Shown: positions 1 to 7,611, counted from the stretch's first letter. The stretch: 32,280 nucleotides of DNA from Verrucomicrobiota bacterium (GCA_020831625.1 JAFIGD010000054.1:1-32280), one strand, 5' to 3'. Notes: a model not told the origin generated them from the sequence alone. Program-made: numbers and translations.

Positions 1-98
1 AGGGCGGCGCCGCCGGCCGCCAGGGCCGACTGCTTGATAAAGGTTCTGCGGCTGGTGAGCCGGATGTTGGCGTTGGAGGGGTTCAGATCTGATTTCAT
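1..98 (-). CDS. N-terminus of a Tat-exported protein (cut by window edge)
   Basis: Only the first 32 codons are present; the rest lies beyond the left edge. Read on the minus strand from the ATG at 98-96, the protein starts with a polar stretch, then a twin-arginine signal: SRRTFIK followed by a small-residue hydrophobic run (QSALAAGGAA). This matches the Tat consensus S/T-R-R-x-F-x-K, so the product is probably exported folded, often with a cofactor. The identity cannot be read from this fragment: molybdoenzymes, Gfo/Idh-type oxidoreductases and sulfatase-like enzymes all use such signals. It is divergent from the nitrite/sulfite reductase gene, and a terminator-shaped hairpin sits in its upstream leader. 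No clear ribosome binding site is visible before the ATG. Confidence 0.7.
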   Translation of the reverse strand, partial: MKSDLNPSNANIRLTSRRTFIKQSALAAGGAA

Positions 99-147
99 GA
101 TATGTGACTCGTGGTTTGGGCTGATTTATGGATTTCGGAACAAAAAA

Positions 148-192
148 AAGCTGACAGATTTCACCCCGCTTGGGGAGGAAGGCTGTCAGCTT
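148..192 (-). promoter_or_regulatory. Terminator-shaped hairpin in the leader of the Tat-signal gene (possible attenuator)
   Basis: A perfect 10-bp stem, AAGCTGACAG (148-157) pairing with CTGTCAGCTT (183-192), encloses a smaller CCCC/GGGG hairpin. Read on the minus strand it is followed directly by eight T residues (149-142), the form of an intrinsic terminator. It lies about 50 bp upstream of the start codon at 98, on the same strand as that gene, so it would end transcription before the gene. That suggests attenuation or a riboswitch expression platform. It could instead end an unseen short minus-strand transcript. Confidence 0.6.
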
Positions 193-474
193 AAGTCTTG
201 TACTTCGTGCTGAGTTTAGATGTGAGGATCCGGATGGATCGATACCCATTTAGCGAATCCTGTGCCAACTTGGGGATAACCTGTTTTTCACCGGACAATA
301 CGCCGATGTTTATCCTTTAAAGGTGTATTTATTTTGAGGGGATGTTTCGCGCATTTGATTATGGTGACAAAATTGTATGATTTTATTGGCTGTAATACGT
401 AAATGTACTTTAGGGTTGCCTTCACGTTGGAGTGTGCTTGAATAAGAGATTCCTTTGTTACAGGGTAAGATCCA
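193..474. other. Divergent intergenic region
   Basis: No gene is supported here. It is AT-richer than its neighbours and must hold the promoters for both divergent genes. A perfect 10-bp palindrome, CCTTTAAAGG, lies at 314-323. A weak -35/-10-like pair TTGATT (355-360) and TATGAT (376-381) has only a 15-bp spacer, so I do not call it. On the minus strand this segment would be the leader or aptamer region ahead of the hairpin at 148-192. Confidence 0.5.
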
Positions 475-2226
475 ATGCCTCACATGAACCAACTTCCAGA
501 CACACCGTCCCCATTGCATTTGCGGGACTTGAACCCGCGTCAAAAAGGACTGCTGGCGATGATTCAATCGCTGGATCCCAACGGCACGCACCGTCTGCGG
601 ATTCAGTGCCGCGGGGACACGCCCTGGAACATTGCGTTGGTGCACAGTGAATTCAAACTGGGACAGCCGCAGCCGGAGGATGCCGGGGCCCGGGGCCTTG
701 ACCATTGGGACATTATCATCCGCTGCACGGAGGAGGGGCGGCTGCCGGAGGGCGATGACGCGAAGAAATTGAAATCGCACGGACTCTTCGCGCGGCCGGA
801 GGAGGGCTCGTTTATGCTGCGCACCCGGGTGCCGGGCTGTGTCATCCGCGCGGATCAGTGCAAGGGCCTGGCCGACATCGCGGAGCGCTATGGTGACGGA
901 TTGACCACGCTGACCATGCGCGGGAACTTTCAGTTGCGCGGTCTGCGGCCCGAACACACAGTGGACGCGCTGATCGCCCTGCAGGAAATCGGCATGACCA
1001 GCATCGGCTCCGGGGCCAACAACGTGCGCAACATCACCGCCTCCCCCACCTCCGGGCTGGACGCCCATGAGGTTTGCGACGTGCGCCCCCTGGCGAAAAA
1101 ACTCCAGCATTTCATTCTGCATCATCCCGAACTTTACAACCTGCCCCACAAGTTCAATCTGGCCTTTGACAACGGATCCCACAACGGAGTGTTCGCGGAC
1201 AAAAACGACCTGAGTTTTGTGGCCACCCGCATTCCGGAGGGTCTTTCGGTGCCCCCCGGGGTGTATTTCCGGATTTTCGCGGGGGCGAAAGTGACCCGGG
1301 GCATTCGCTCCAAGGATGCGGGGGTGTTGGTGACCGAACGGGATGTGATCAAATACGCCACCGGCATCATTCTGCTTTACAAGTACCGGGGGGATCCGGA
1401 CGGCCGGGGACGGGTGCGGCTGAACGATTTGATCGCCCGGGAGGGACTGGACAAAGTGGCCAACCACGCCGCCGTGCTCTCGGATGTGCTGCTGTACCGG
1501 CTCACGGCGGATGAGCAGTCCGTTCTGCCCGCCCTGGGGGCTTCGAACGGCTTTTCGGGCATTCATCCGGAAAAAACCGCGGGGTTGTTCACGGTGGGGG
1601 TCGGCATTCCCGTGGGCCGTATTCCCGCCGCCAGTCTGCGGGCTCTGGGCGCGGCCGCCGCCCGGCACGGCACCGGGGAGATTCGGCTCACCGCCTGGCA
1701 GAACTGCCTGATTCCCCACGTTCCCGAGGCGGAAATCGCCATCGTGCGCGAGAGCATTCAGGCGCTGGGTTTCTCCTGTGACGAGGGGGATCCCGCCGCC
1801 AGTCTCGTCGCCTGCAGCGGCATCGGCAACTGCCCCTACGCCGCCACCGACGCCAAAGGCATGGGGCAGACCTTAATTTCAAGTCTCCGGGCGTCCGGCC
1901 TGCGGAAAGCGGTGAACATCAACATCAACGCCTGTTCCAACGCCTGCGCGCACCACACCTTCGGGGAAATCGGTCTGCTGGGGGTCAAAGCGGGCGGACA
2001 CGACAAAAAAGCCTATCACCTTTTCATCGGTTCGAACCGGCCCGACGAGGAAACCAACAAACCTCTGTTGTCCAAAATCCCGGAAGCCGAGGTTTCCGGC
2101 GTGGTGGAGAAGCTGGTGCGCCTGTACGACCGCCACGCCCTGCCGGGCGAAAGCTTCGCGGAATTCAGCGCCCGCCAGGGGCAGGACGCACTGCGGTCGG
2201 TGGCGGAGGAAGCCCACACGCCATGA
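475..2226 (+). CDS. Siroheme/[4Fe-4S] nitrite or sulfite reductase
   Basis: Six-electron reductase of the ferredoxin-nitrite/sulfite reductase family, reducing nitrite to ammonia or sulfite to sulfide in the cytoplasm. The protein is 583 aa, the usual size. The siroheme/iron-sulfur signature is complete: C447-x5-C453 (CSGIGNC) and C487-x3-C491 (CSNAC). The N-terminal half carries the family's ferredoxin-like half-domain and the segments NNVRNITASPTSGLDAHE and HKFNLAFDNG. The context slightly favours nitrite, because a large molybdenum cofactor operon lies close by and nitrate reductase needs Moco; this is inference. The next gene overlaps it by an ATGA junction. The start at 475 could also be 484 (MNQLP...); an AGGGTA-like weak ribosome site precedes 475. 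Substrate not decided. Confidence 0.88.
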   Translation: MPHMNQLPDTPSPLHLRDLNPRQKGLLAMIQSLDPNGTHRLRIQCRGDTPWNIALVHSEFKLGQPQPEDAGARGLDHWDIIIRCTEEGRLPEGDDAKKLKSHGLFARPEEGSFMLRTRVPGCVIRADQCKGLADIAERYGDGLTTLTMRGNFQLRGLRPEHTVDALIALQEIGMTSIGSGANNVRNITASPTSGLDAHEVCDVRPLAKKLQHFILHHPELYNLPHKFNLAFDNGSHNGVFADKNDLSFVATRIPEGLSVPPGVYFRIFAGAKVTRGIRSKDAGVLVTERDVIKYATGIILLYKYRGDPDGRGRVRLNDLIAREGLDKVANHAAVLSDVLLYRLTADEQSVLPALGASNGFSGIHPEKTAGLFTVGVGIPVGRIPAASLRALGAAAARHGTGEIRLTAWQNCLIPHVPEAEIAIVRESIQALGFSCDEGDPAASLVACSGIGNCPYAATDAKGMGQTLISSLRASGLRKAVNININACSNACAHHTFGEIGLLGVKAGGHDKKAYHLFIGSNRPDEETNKPLLSKIPEAEVSGVVEKLVRLYDRHALPGESFAEFSARQGQDALRSVAEEAHTP

Positions 2227-2546
2227 GTAAAAAGCCCCTCCTCGAAATCGAATACTGCACCGGCTGCCGCTGGATGATGCGCGCCGCATGGACCGCCCAG
2301 GAACTGCTGAACACCTTTGAGAACGACCTCGGCGGCGTGAGCCTGCTCCCCTCCGAAACCGGCGGCAGGTTTCAGGTGCGTTGCGGAGAGCATGTTCTGC
2401 ATGACCGCAAAAGCGACAGCGGTTTCATTGAGCTGAAAGTACTGAAGCAGCGGGTGCGCGACCACCTCTTTCCCGACCGCGACCTCGGCCACAGCGGGGG
2501 GGGCGGGGGTGAGGACTCGGAAAGAAAATTTGTTAACCACGGATAA
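2223..2546 (+). CDS. SelW/SelT/SelH-like (Rdx family) thiol protein
   Basis: Small 107-aa protein of the Rdx family, thioredoxin-fold proteins thought to act in thiol redox chemistry. The diagnostic CxxC lies after the first beta strand: EIEYCTGCRWM, C12 and C15. This is the cysteine form; no in-frame TGA is used, so selenocysteine is not involved. The start overlaps the stop of the reductase gene in an ATGA junction (2223-2226), which implies translational coupling and co-expression. An electron-transfer or thiol-repair role for the reductase is possible but only inferred. The C-terminal tail (glycine run, then RKFVNHG) is low complexity, and its last codons come from the start of a tandem repeat, so the ancestral end was probably earlier. 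Confidence 0.85.
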   Translation: MSKKPLLEIEYCTGCRWMMRAAWTAQELLNTFENDLGGVSLLPSETGGRFQVRCGEHVLHDRKSDSGFIELKVLKQRVRDHLFPDRDLGHSGGGGGEDSERKFVNHG

Positions 2547-2564
2547 ACACGGATGAACACGGAT
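2535..2564 (+). repeat. Three tandem 10-bp units (AACCACGGAT-type)
   Basis: Units AACCACGGAT (2535-2544), AAACACGGAT (2545-2554) and GAACACGGAT (2555-2564) are head-to-tail and differ by one or two bases. The first unit contains the last codons of the Rdx gene, and its stop TAA spans the unit 1/2 border. Function unknown. Confidence 0.85.
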
Positions 2565-2617
2565 AATTTCATATTGAATGGTACTGAAAAATGAAGCATT
2601 TTCCCTTGATCGCGGAT

Positions 2618-2731
2618 GGGGTTGAAACCCCCAGGTCCATCAGGCGACGCTACGCGGCGCACTCCGTTGTTTTTTTACATTATTCCGTGGATTGAAATCC
2701 ACGTCTATGCGTCGAACGTCGCTACGCGACG
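2618..2731. repeat. Two REP-like double-hairpin units
   Basis: Two related units occur in tandem. Unit A (2618-2660) has the hairpin GGGGTTGAAACCCC (2618-2631) and then a second GC-rich hairpin around GACGCTACGCGGCG. Unit B (2686-2731) has the 8-bp-stem hairpin CGTGGATTGAAATCCACG (2686-2703) and then CGTCGCTACGCGACG (2717-2731). Both share the TTGAAA loop core, a similar linker and the GCTACGC core, while stem bases co-vary (GGGG/CCCC against GTGGA/TCCAC), which favours conserved structure. They sit between the convergent ends of the Rdx gene and moaA. This resembles REP elements moved by RAYT-type transposases; no such transposase is in the window. Confidence 0.75.
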
Positions 2732-2760
2732 AAATTAGTCGAGTAAACCGAATAACAGTC

Positions 2761-3801
2761 TCACCCTCCGATTTCGCTCATGCCGCGGTTGTGGCTGAAG
2801 CGGCGGAAGGCGAGTTCGTGGCCCCAGGGTTTTTCCCAGATGCCGGCGCGGACGATGTTCTCCAGCGCGGCGTTGTCGGCCCCCTTCCGGAGCGGGGTGA
2901 GCAGATCGACCTCGTCGTCCTTGAGCAGGCACAGGCGGAGTTTGCCGTCGGCGGTGAGGCGGGCGCGGTTGCAGTCGCCGCAGAAGGGGGCACTGACGGG
3001 ACTGATGAAGCCGACGGTGCCTTTGGCGCCGGGCACGCGGTAGACGCGGGCCTCGCCGTCCAGTCCGTTGCCCACGGGTTCGAGTTTGCCGAGGGCCGCC
3101 TCGATCCGGGCTTTCACGCTGTCCTCCTCCACCCGTTGTCCGTTCTGAAAATGCTCGTTGTTTCCGAAGGGCATCATTTCCAGAAAGCGCACCTGCCAGG
3201 GACGGTCCAGGCTGAAGCGGGCCAGGGGAACAAAATCCTCCTCGTTGAAATTCCGGACCGTCACGGCGTTGAGTTTGATCTCCAGGCCGGCCGCCTCGGC
3301 GGCATCCAGCCCCCGGAGCACCGCGTCCAGTCCGTCCCGGCGGGACATCTGACGGAAGCGGGCGGGGTCGAGGGTGTCGAGACTGATGTTGACCCGCCGA
3401 AGGCCGGCGGTTTTGAGGGGGCGGGCCAGTTTCGGCAGCAGCATGCCGTTGGTGGTCAGGGCCACAAAAGGTGCTCCGGGAAGGGCGGCGGTTTCCGCGA
3501 TCAGCTCCGTCAATTGCGGGTGCAGGGTGGGTTCGCCGCCGGTGAAGCGGAATTTATCGAAACCCAGCGCATGGAACAGCGGCAGCAGCCGCCGGTATTC
3601 CGCCAGGGAGATGTTTTCAGACTGCGGGCGGAATTTCATGTGTTCCGGCATGCAATAGACACAGCGCAGATTGCAGGCGTCGGTCAGCGACACCCGCAGG
3701 TAGTGGATTTCCCGTCCGTGTTTGTCCGACAGACGGCGGTTCTCGCTCTTCCGGGAAGAGAGCGGCTGGACGGGTTTCAACTGGAGCGTGGGGCCGGGCA
3801 T
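2761..3801 (-). CDS. moaA: GTP 3',8-cyclase, first step of molybdenum cofactor synthesis
   Basis: Radical SAM enzyme that, with MoaC, turns GTP into cyclic pyranopterin monophosphate in the cytoplasm. It is 346 aa, typical length. The N-terminal cluster motif is C43-x3-C47-x2-C50 (CNLRCVYC), GGEP at 88-91 helps bind SAM, and the C-terminal cluster motif is C274-x2-C277-x13-C291 (FCGDCNRARLT...RLC). The protein ends in Gly-Gly, as MoaA proteins do; that tail matters for activity in the family. The gene stands alone on the minus strand, apart from the Moco operon that starts 850 bp further right. The ATG at 3801 gives a normal N-terminus; no strong ribosome site precedes it. A decayed PIN gene starts just upstream. 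Confidence 0.96.
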   Translation of the reverse strand: MPGPTLQLKPVQPLSSRKSENRRLSDKHGREIHYLRVSLTDACNLRCVYCMPEHMKFRPQSENISLAEYRRLLPLFHALGFDKFRFTGGEPTLHPQLTELIAETAALPGAPFVALTTNGMLLPKLARPLKTAGLRRVNISLDTLDPARFRQMSRRDGLDAVLRGLDAAEAAGLEIKLNAVTVRNFNEEDFVPLARFSLDRPWQVRFLEMMPFGNNEHFQNGQRVEEDSVKARIEAALGKLEPVGNGLDGEARVYRVPGAKGTVGFISPVSAPFCGDCNRARLTADGKLRLCLLKDDEVDLLTPLRKGADNAALENIVRAGIWEKPWGHELAFRRFSHNRGMSEIGG

Positions 3802-3844
3802 AATAACGAAGGTGTTCCACTACATAGTTGCCACAAGCGAATAA

Positions 3845-4024
3845 GCAAAAGGAAATCATGTTTTGGAGGCCGTTTCGCTCAAGGCGAAGCTTCAGGGTCC
3901 CATGATTCATGATGAAAGAATTGCCGCCCTGTGCCTGTACCATGGTGTGACGGAATTCTGGACCAGTGACCGTGATTTTTCAAGATTCCCATTTCTGAAA
4001 ACCCGCAATCCCCTGGCGGTCTGA
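3845..4024 (+). pseudogene. C-terminal remnant of a VapC-type PIN toxin
   Basis: The reading frame from 3845 to the stop at 4022-4024 encodes about 59 residues matching the end of VapC-like PIN ribonucleases: a GPMIHDERIAALCLYHGV helix, the strand and acidic site WTSDRDFSRFP, and the terminal KTRNPL. The N-terminal half with the first catalytic aspartate is absent. An in-frame stop (3842-3844) and the moaA start lie just upstream, so there is no room for it. An ATG at 3902 could start a 40-aa peptide, but the fragment is better read as debris of a toxin-antitoxin pair. No antitoxin is left. Confidence 0.75.
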
Positions 4025-4093
4025 TGAACGGGAATTTGGTGCACAGCCCCTGAATTCCATTGCCAGTTCTGTTTCAGATGCTACGATTGACGT

Positions 4094-4279
4094 ATGATAA
4101 AACACGTCGTTGCGAAAAAAAAACTTCAACAGGACACGCCGTCTTCGGATCTTGCGTTTTGGTTGTCGCAAAGTCCGTCCCAACGTCTGTCCGCCGTCGA
4201 ATTTCTCCGGAGACAACAACATGGAACTGAACAAAGACTTCAAAGAGTTTCTAGAGTTGTTAAACAAACACAGGGTTGA
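4094..4279 (+). CDS. Small protein usually paired with MNT nucleotidyltransferases
   Basis: A 61-aa protein with the pattern SSDLAFWLSQSPSQRLSAVE followed by FLRRQQHG and RLQRVSRVV. Proteins of this type (WLS-P-x-ER-x-AVE-x-LRRQ) are often encoded directly upstream of a small nucleotidyltransferase gene, and that is the case here: the next reading frame starts inside it at 4221. Its biochemical role is not established; an antitoxin-like or partner role is inferred from pairing alone. No good ribosome site precedes the ATG. Since the partner is cut short, this gene may also be losing function. Confidence 0.6.
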   Translation: MIKHVVAKKKLQQDTPSSDLAFWLSQSPSQRLSAVEFLRRQQHGTEQRLQRVSRVVKQTQG

Positions 4280-4370
4280 CTATATGGTCGTGGGAGGGTT
4301 CGCTCTGGCTTTCCATGGCGCACCGCGCTACACGGGGGATATCGATGCACTGGATGAGCTGGAATCCTAG
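4221..4370 (+). pseudogene. Truncated MNT-type nucleotidyltransferase
   Basis: The frame starts with ELNKDFKEFLELLNKHRVDY, then the nucleotidyltransferase core VVGGFALAFHGAPRYTGDID, with the GG and DxD (D40, D42) of the minimal nucleotidyltransferase fold. The family normally runs well past 130 residues, but here a TAG at 4368-4370 ends it after 49. The residues just after DID do not look like the family. The same frame reopens after the stop (ATG 4374 to TAA 4529, 51 codons) but that stretch (MTERLLEQAPLMAEQDIPRF...) is unrelated to anything I recognise, so a deletion or replacement is more likely than a simple nonsense mutation. Confidence 0.7.
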
Positions 4371-4529
4371 TGGATGACCGAACGTCTTCTGGAACAGGCC
4401 CCCCTGATGGCCGAGCAGGACATTCCCCGTTTTTGGACAGGAAAACAGGATCATCTTGACGTGACCGGGGCTCCACTCCCGCAAGGGGAGTGGCGGCCAA
4501 TCGGAAAACAAAACAGATTCATGGTATAA

Positions 4530-4645
4530 GTGATTCAACATGTTCAAAGGGTTGCCTGCTCCTCACCAATTGCGTGATGCGCCCGAAATCGGGATGATAT
4601 GCGGTTTCCGGTGGCACATTTTGGAAATTGCGCTAAGCATCGGCT
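4530..4645. other. Upstream region of the Moco operon
   Basis: No gene seen. It holds a small perfect hairpin CCCGAAATCGGG (4582-4593). A TTGCGT (4570-4575) lies 17 bp from GATGAT (4593-4598), a weak sigma-70-like pair. A Moco-sensing RNA leader is conceivable here but nothing decisive is visible. Confidence 0.3.
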
Positions 4646-5134
4646 ATGAATGTGTGTGTTGAACATCTGCTGACCAGCCCGGAGCACAAATACCGCGGGC
4701 ACTTCGGCGGGCCGTCGGGTTCGTGCGGCGCGGTGGCGCATGAGCGGATTGAAGTCCGGGCGGGGAGGGGGATTGTGGGGGACCGCTACTTTGACTACAA
4801 GGAGAACTTCAAGGGTCAGATCACCTTTTTCGATTTGGCGGTGCGGGACGCGCTGGCGGCGCATTGCGGGGTGGACATCTCCCCGGATGCGGTGCGCCGC
4901 AATGTGCTGCTCCGGGGTGTGGATCTGAATTCGCTGGTCGGTAAAACTTTTACCCTGCAAGGGGTCCGCTTTCAGGGATCGGAGGAATGCAAACCCTGTT
5001 TCTGGATGGACGAGGCGGTGGCCCCGGGCGCGGAGGAATTTCTCAAAGGCCGCGGCGGTCTGCGGGCCCGCATCCTCTCCGACGGCGCATTGACACTGGG
5101 GCCCGCCGAACTGCGGGAGGAGGAGCCGGCATGA
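4646..5134 (+). CDS. MOSC-domain protein
   Basis: 162-aa single-domain MOSC protein, the fold shared with the C-terminal domain of Moco sulfurases; such proteins are thought to carry or deliver sulfur for metal-sulfur cofactors. Visible hallmarks are GRGIVGDRYFD (41-50), RRNVLLRGVDLNSLVGK (84-100), the conserved cysteine region EECKPCFWMD (C115 and C118), and the closing GGLRARILSDG. It is the first gene of a seven-gene operon for molybdenum cofactor synthesis and overlaps moeA by ATGA at 5131-5134. That placement fits a role in Mo cofactor insertion, sulfuration or transfer to target enzymes, which is inference. The ATG has no clear ribosome site. Confidence 0.9.
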   Translation: MNVCVEHLLTSPEHKYRGHFGGPSGSCGAVAHERIEVRAGRGIVGDRYFDYKENFKGQITFFDLAVRDALAAHCGVDISPDAVRRNVLLRGVDLNSLVGKTFTLQGVRFQGSEECKPCFWMDEAVAPGAEEFLKGRGGLRARILSDGALTLGPAELREEEPA

Positions 5135-6300
5135 TTCCGGTGGCCGAGGCGTTTGCCCGATTGCGCGACGCGCTTCCCGATTTCGGCACGGAGCCGGTCG
5201 CGCTTTCCGATGCCGTCGGCCGCATCCTTCGGGAGCCGCTGCGCGCGGAGCGGGATGCGCCGCCCTTCGATCGCGTGATGCTCGACGGCGTGGCCGTGTC
5301 CCATGCCGCGCTGGCGGCGGGCCGCTCCCGCTTCCCCGTGGCCGGTCTGGCCCCCGCCGGACAGCCGAGGGCGCGGCTGCTCGATCCGCAATCGGTGCTG
5401 GAGGTCATGACCGGCGCGCCGCTGCCTGAGGGCGCGGACACGGTGGTGCCGGTGGAGGATCTGGAGCGCGAGGGGGACGCGGTGCGGATTCTCGACGTTC
5501 CCGAAAAAGGTCAGGGGGTCCACCGCCGGGCATCCGATGCCCGTGTCGGCGATGAGGTCCTGCCGTCGGGCACGCGGCTGCGGCCGGCCGCGCTTGCGGT
5601 GGCGGCCACGGAGGGGGCGCTCACCCTTCAGACAGCAAGGCGTCCGGTGATTTCCCTGTTGACCAGCGGTGACGAGGTGGTGCCGCCGGACGCGCAGCCG
5701 CTTGATCATCAGATCCGCGCCAGTCATCCCGCCGCCCTCGCCGCGCTGCTGCGCGGATTCGGTCACTGCATTTCCCGGCACCGCCATGCGCCCGATGATC
5801 CGGTCCTTCTGAAAGCGCTGCTCGCGGAGGCGCTGGAATCGGCGGAGATTCTGCTGGTGACCGGGGGGGTATCCAAGGGGAGCGCGGACCACGTGCCGCG
5901 CATTCTGGGGGAACTGGGGGTGCGCGGGCATTTTCACGGCGTGGCCCAGCGTCCGGGCAAACCGCTGTGGTGCGGGTCGCGCGGAAAGCAGGTGGTGCTC
6001 GCCCTGCCGGGCAATCCGCTTTCGGCCCTGACCTGCGCCCGGCGTTATTTGATTCCCGCGCTGGACGCGGCCATGGGCGCGCTGCCCGAGCCGCCGCCAC
6101 TGGTGCGTCCGCTCACCCCGCCCGCGCCCCATCCGACGCTCGCCACCTTTCGGCCGCTGCGCGTCACCTCCGAAGGATGGGAGTGGGTCATCCCGCCCAA
6201 CTCCGGGGCCCTGCACGTGCCCGCCCTGACGCAGGGCTTTCTGGAATGTCCCCCGGGATTTTCGCCCCCCGATCTGTTTCCCTTCTACGCCTGGACCTGA
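5131..6300 (+). CDS. moeA: Molybdopterin molybdenumtransferase
   Basis: MoeA inserts molybdate into adenylylated molybdopterin, with release of AMP. The 389-aa product has the full set of family segments: [13 protein letters not shown] (a variant of the usual SxMDGYA), [29 protein letters not shown], the MoaB/Mog-like [12 protein letters not shown], and RPGKPLWCG followed by [11 protein letters not shown] near the end. Start chosen at 5131 because it forms an ATGA overlap with the MOSC gene and gives the normal MoeA N-terminus ([14 protein letters not shown]); the frame is open further upstream but that part is not MoeA-like. moaC starts two bases after its stop. Confidence 0.95.
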   Translation: MIPVAEAFARLRDALPDFGTEPVALSDAVGRILREPLRAERDAPPFDRVMLDGVAVSHAALAAGRSRFPVAGLAPAGQPRARLLDPQSVLEVMTGAPLPEGADTVVPVEDLEREGDAVRILDVPEKGQGVHRRASDARVGDEVLPSGTRLRPAALAVAATEGALTLQTARRPVISLLTSGDEVVPPDAQPLDHQIRASHPAALAALLRGFGHCISRHRHAPDDPVLLKALLAEALESAEILLVTGGVSKGSADHVPRILGELGVRGHFHGVAQRPGKPLWCGSRGKQVVLALPGNPLSALTCARRYLIPALDAAMGALPEPPPLVRPLTPPAPHPTLATFRPLRVTSEGWEWVIPPNSGALHVPALTQGFLECPPGFSPPDLFPFYAWT

Positions 6301-6302
6301 TT

Positions 6303-6776
6303 ATGACCGACTTCACACACCTCGACTCCCAAAATATGCCCGCCATGGTGGACATCAGCGGCAAAGCCGTCACCGCCCGCAACGCCACCGCCCGCGTCCG
6401 GGTGGTCTTCCCGCCGGATGTGGCGGAGAAACTTGCAACCGATGGCTGGCAGGCGCCCAAGGGCCCCATTTTGCACACCGCGGTTATCGCCGGCACCCAG
6501 GCGGTGAAACGCACCTGGGATCTGATCCCCTTCTGTCATCCGCTGCCGATCGACGGCTGTAAATTTTCGCACAACTTGACGGACAATGTGCTTGAACTCC
6601 GCTGCACCGTGCGCACCACGCACCGCACCGGGGTGGAAATGGAGGCGCTCACGGGTGTGTCCATCGCCGCGCTGACCGTCATTGATATGTGCAAGGCACT
6701 TTCCCATGAAATTGAAATCCGCGACACGGTTCTGCTTGAAAAAACCGGCGGGAAGAGGGATGTGAGGGTATCATGA
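6303..6776 (+). CDS. moaC: Cyclic pyranopterin monophosphate synthase
   Basis: MoaC completes the first pathway step, converting the MoaA product 3',8-cyclo-GTP to cyclic pyranopterin monophosphate. The 157-aa protein, usual length, shows MVDISGK near the start, [19 protein letters not shown], then [11 protein letters not shown], and the catalytic region [16 protein letters not shown] followed by IDMCKAL (VIDM where YDM is common). The start at 6303 is two bases after the moeA stop; the same frame is open into moeA but upstream residues are not MoaC-like. It overlaps mobA through ATGA at 6773-6776. Confidence 0.96.
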   Translation: MTDFTHLDSQNMPAMVDISGKAVTARNATARVRVVFPPDVAEKLATDGWQAPKGPILHTAVIAGTQAVKRTWDLIPFCHPLPIDGCKFSHNLTDNVLELRCTVRTTHRTGVEMEALTGVSIAALTVIDMCKALSHEIEIRDTVLLEKTGGKRDVRVS

Positions 6777-7372
6777 ACATGCCCCAATCCCCAACCCTAA
6801 CAGGCCTGGTTCTCGCCGGCGGCAAGAGCCGCCGCATGGGCCGGGACAAAGCCCTGCTGGAGTTTCACGGCAAGCCCCAGGCGCTGGTGGCGGCGGAGAT
6901 GCTTCGCCCGCATGTCGATGAGGTGTATCTCTCCTGCCGTCCGGATCAGTATGCCGACGACGCCTTTTCCGGATTGCCGCGGCTTACCGACCCCGCCGAG
7001 GGCATGGGCCCCATGGGGGGCATGCTTGCCGCCTTCCTCCACAAGCCCGACGCCGCCTGGCTGGTCCTCGCCTGCGATCTGCCCCTGCTCACCCCCGAAA
7101 CCCTAGACACCCTCCTTCGCGGCCGGGAGCCCGGTCTGGCCATGACCGCCTTTGTCTCCGCGTTCGATGGACTTCCCGAACCGCTCTGCACGATTTACGA
7201 ACCCGCCGCGCTGCCTTTCCTCGAGGCCGCGCGGGACAGCGGTCACCTCTGCCCCCGCAAAATTCTGATCCGCAATCCCGAGCAGGTGAAATTGCTGAAG
7301 CTGCCCGAAGGAAATCCGCTCGACAACATCAACGCCCCCGAAGACCTCGAACGCAACGGACTTTCGATATGA
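6773..7372 (+). CDS. mobA: Molybdenum cofactor guanylyltransferase
   Basis: MobA joins GMP from GTP to Mo-molybdopterin to make the guanine dinucleotide form used by DMSO-reductase-family enzymes such as nitrate reductases and formate dehydrogenases. The 199-aa product has the nucleotidyltransferase signature [28 protein letters not shown], the metal-binding strand [13 protein letters not shown], and the closing NINAPEDL. Its presence implies that the cell makes bis-MGD enzymes, which could include a protein with a Tat signal like the one at the left edge (inference). It overlaps moaD by ATGA at 7369-7372. Confidence 0.95.
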   Translation: MNMPQSPTLTGLVLAGGKSRRMGRDKALLEFHGKPQALVAAEMLRPHVDEVYLSCRPDQYADDAFSGLPRLTDPAEGMGPMGGMLAAFLHKPDAAWLVLACDLPLLTPETLDTLLRGREPGLAMTAFVSAFDGLPEPLCTIYEPAALPFLEAARDSGHLCPRKILIRNPEQVKLLKLPEGNPLDNINAPEDLERNGLSI

Positions 7373-7611
7373 TCCCTCTGCACGTGCACTATTTCGCCCT
7401 GTTCCGCGAGCAGGCGGGGCGGACCGATGAGGAGATCCAAAGCGCCGCCGCCACGCTGGCCGGCCTTTATGCGGAGCTTCGCGCCCGCCACGGGTTCACG
7501 CTTCCCCCCGACCGGGTGCGCTTCGCCGCGGGCGACGCCTACGCCGATGCCGACACCCCGCTGACCCCCGGCATGTCCATCACCCTGATCCCTCCCGTGG
7601 CCGGCGGATGA
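7369..7611 (+). CDS. moaD: Molybdopterin synthase small (sulfur carrier) subunit
   Basis: MoaD is a ubiquitin-fold carrier whose C-terminal glycine is activated by MoeB and thiocarboxylated, then supplies sulfur to cyclic pyranopterin. This 80-aa protein has the MoaD start (LHVHYFALFREQAG), the central GDAYADADTPLTPG turn, and the end ITLIPPVAGG with the essential Gly-Gly. It lies directly before the gene that fuses its two partners, MoaE and MoeB, overlapping it by ATGA at 7608-7611, so carrier, synthase and activating enzyme are made together. Confidence 0.95.
   Translation: MIPLHVHYFALFREQAGRTDEEIQSAAATLAGLYAELRARHGFTLPPDRVRFAAGDAYADADTPLTPGMSITLIPPVAGG

Noticed and set aside
310-1719. 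469-codon minus-strand open frame opposite the nitrite/sulfite reductase
   Set aside because: Low-complexity product with no domain; the plus strand has full catalytic motifs. High GC keeps antisense frames open.
2223-2546. Selenoprotein with in-frame TGA
   Set aside because: The motif is CTGC encoded by TGC codons; no in-frame TGA or SECIS-like hairpin is needed.
2535-2564. CRISPR array
   Set aside because: Units are 10 bp and directly adjacent without spacers.
2692-3912. 406-codon plus-strand open frame over moaA
   Set aside because: Antisense shadow of moaA, which has both iron-sulfur motifs.
4530-4645. Moco riboswitch before the Moco operon
   Set aside because: Only one small hairpin is visible in a 116-bp gap; I cannot align it to the Moco RNA consensus by eye.
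4987-5130. N-terminal extension of moeA into the MOSC gene
   Set aside because: The added residues are Gly/Arg-rich and not MoeA-like; ATG 5131 gives an ATGA overlap and the usual start.
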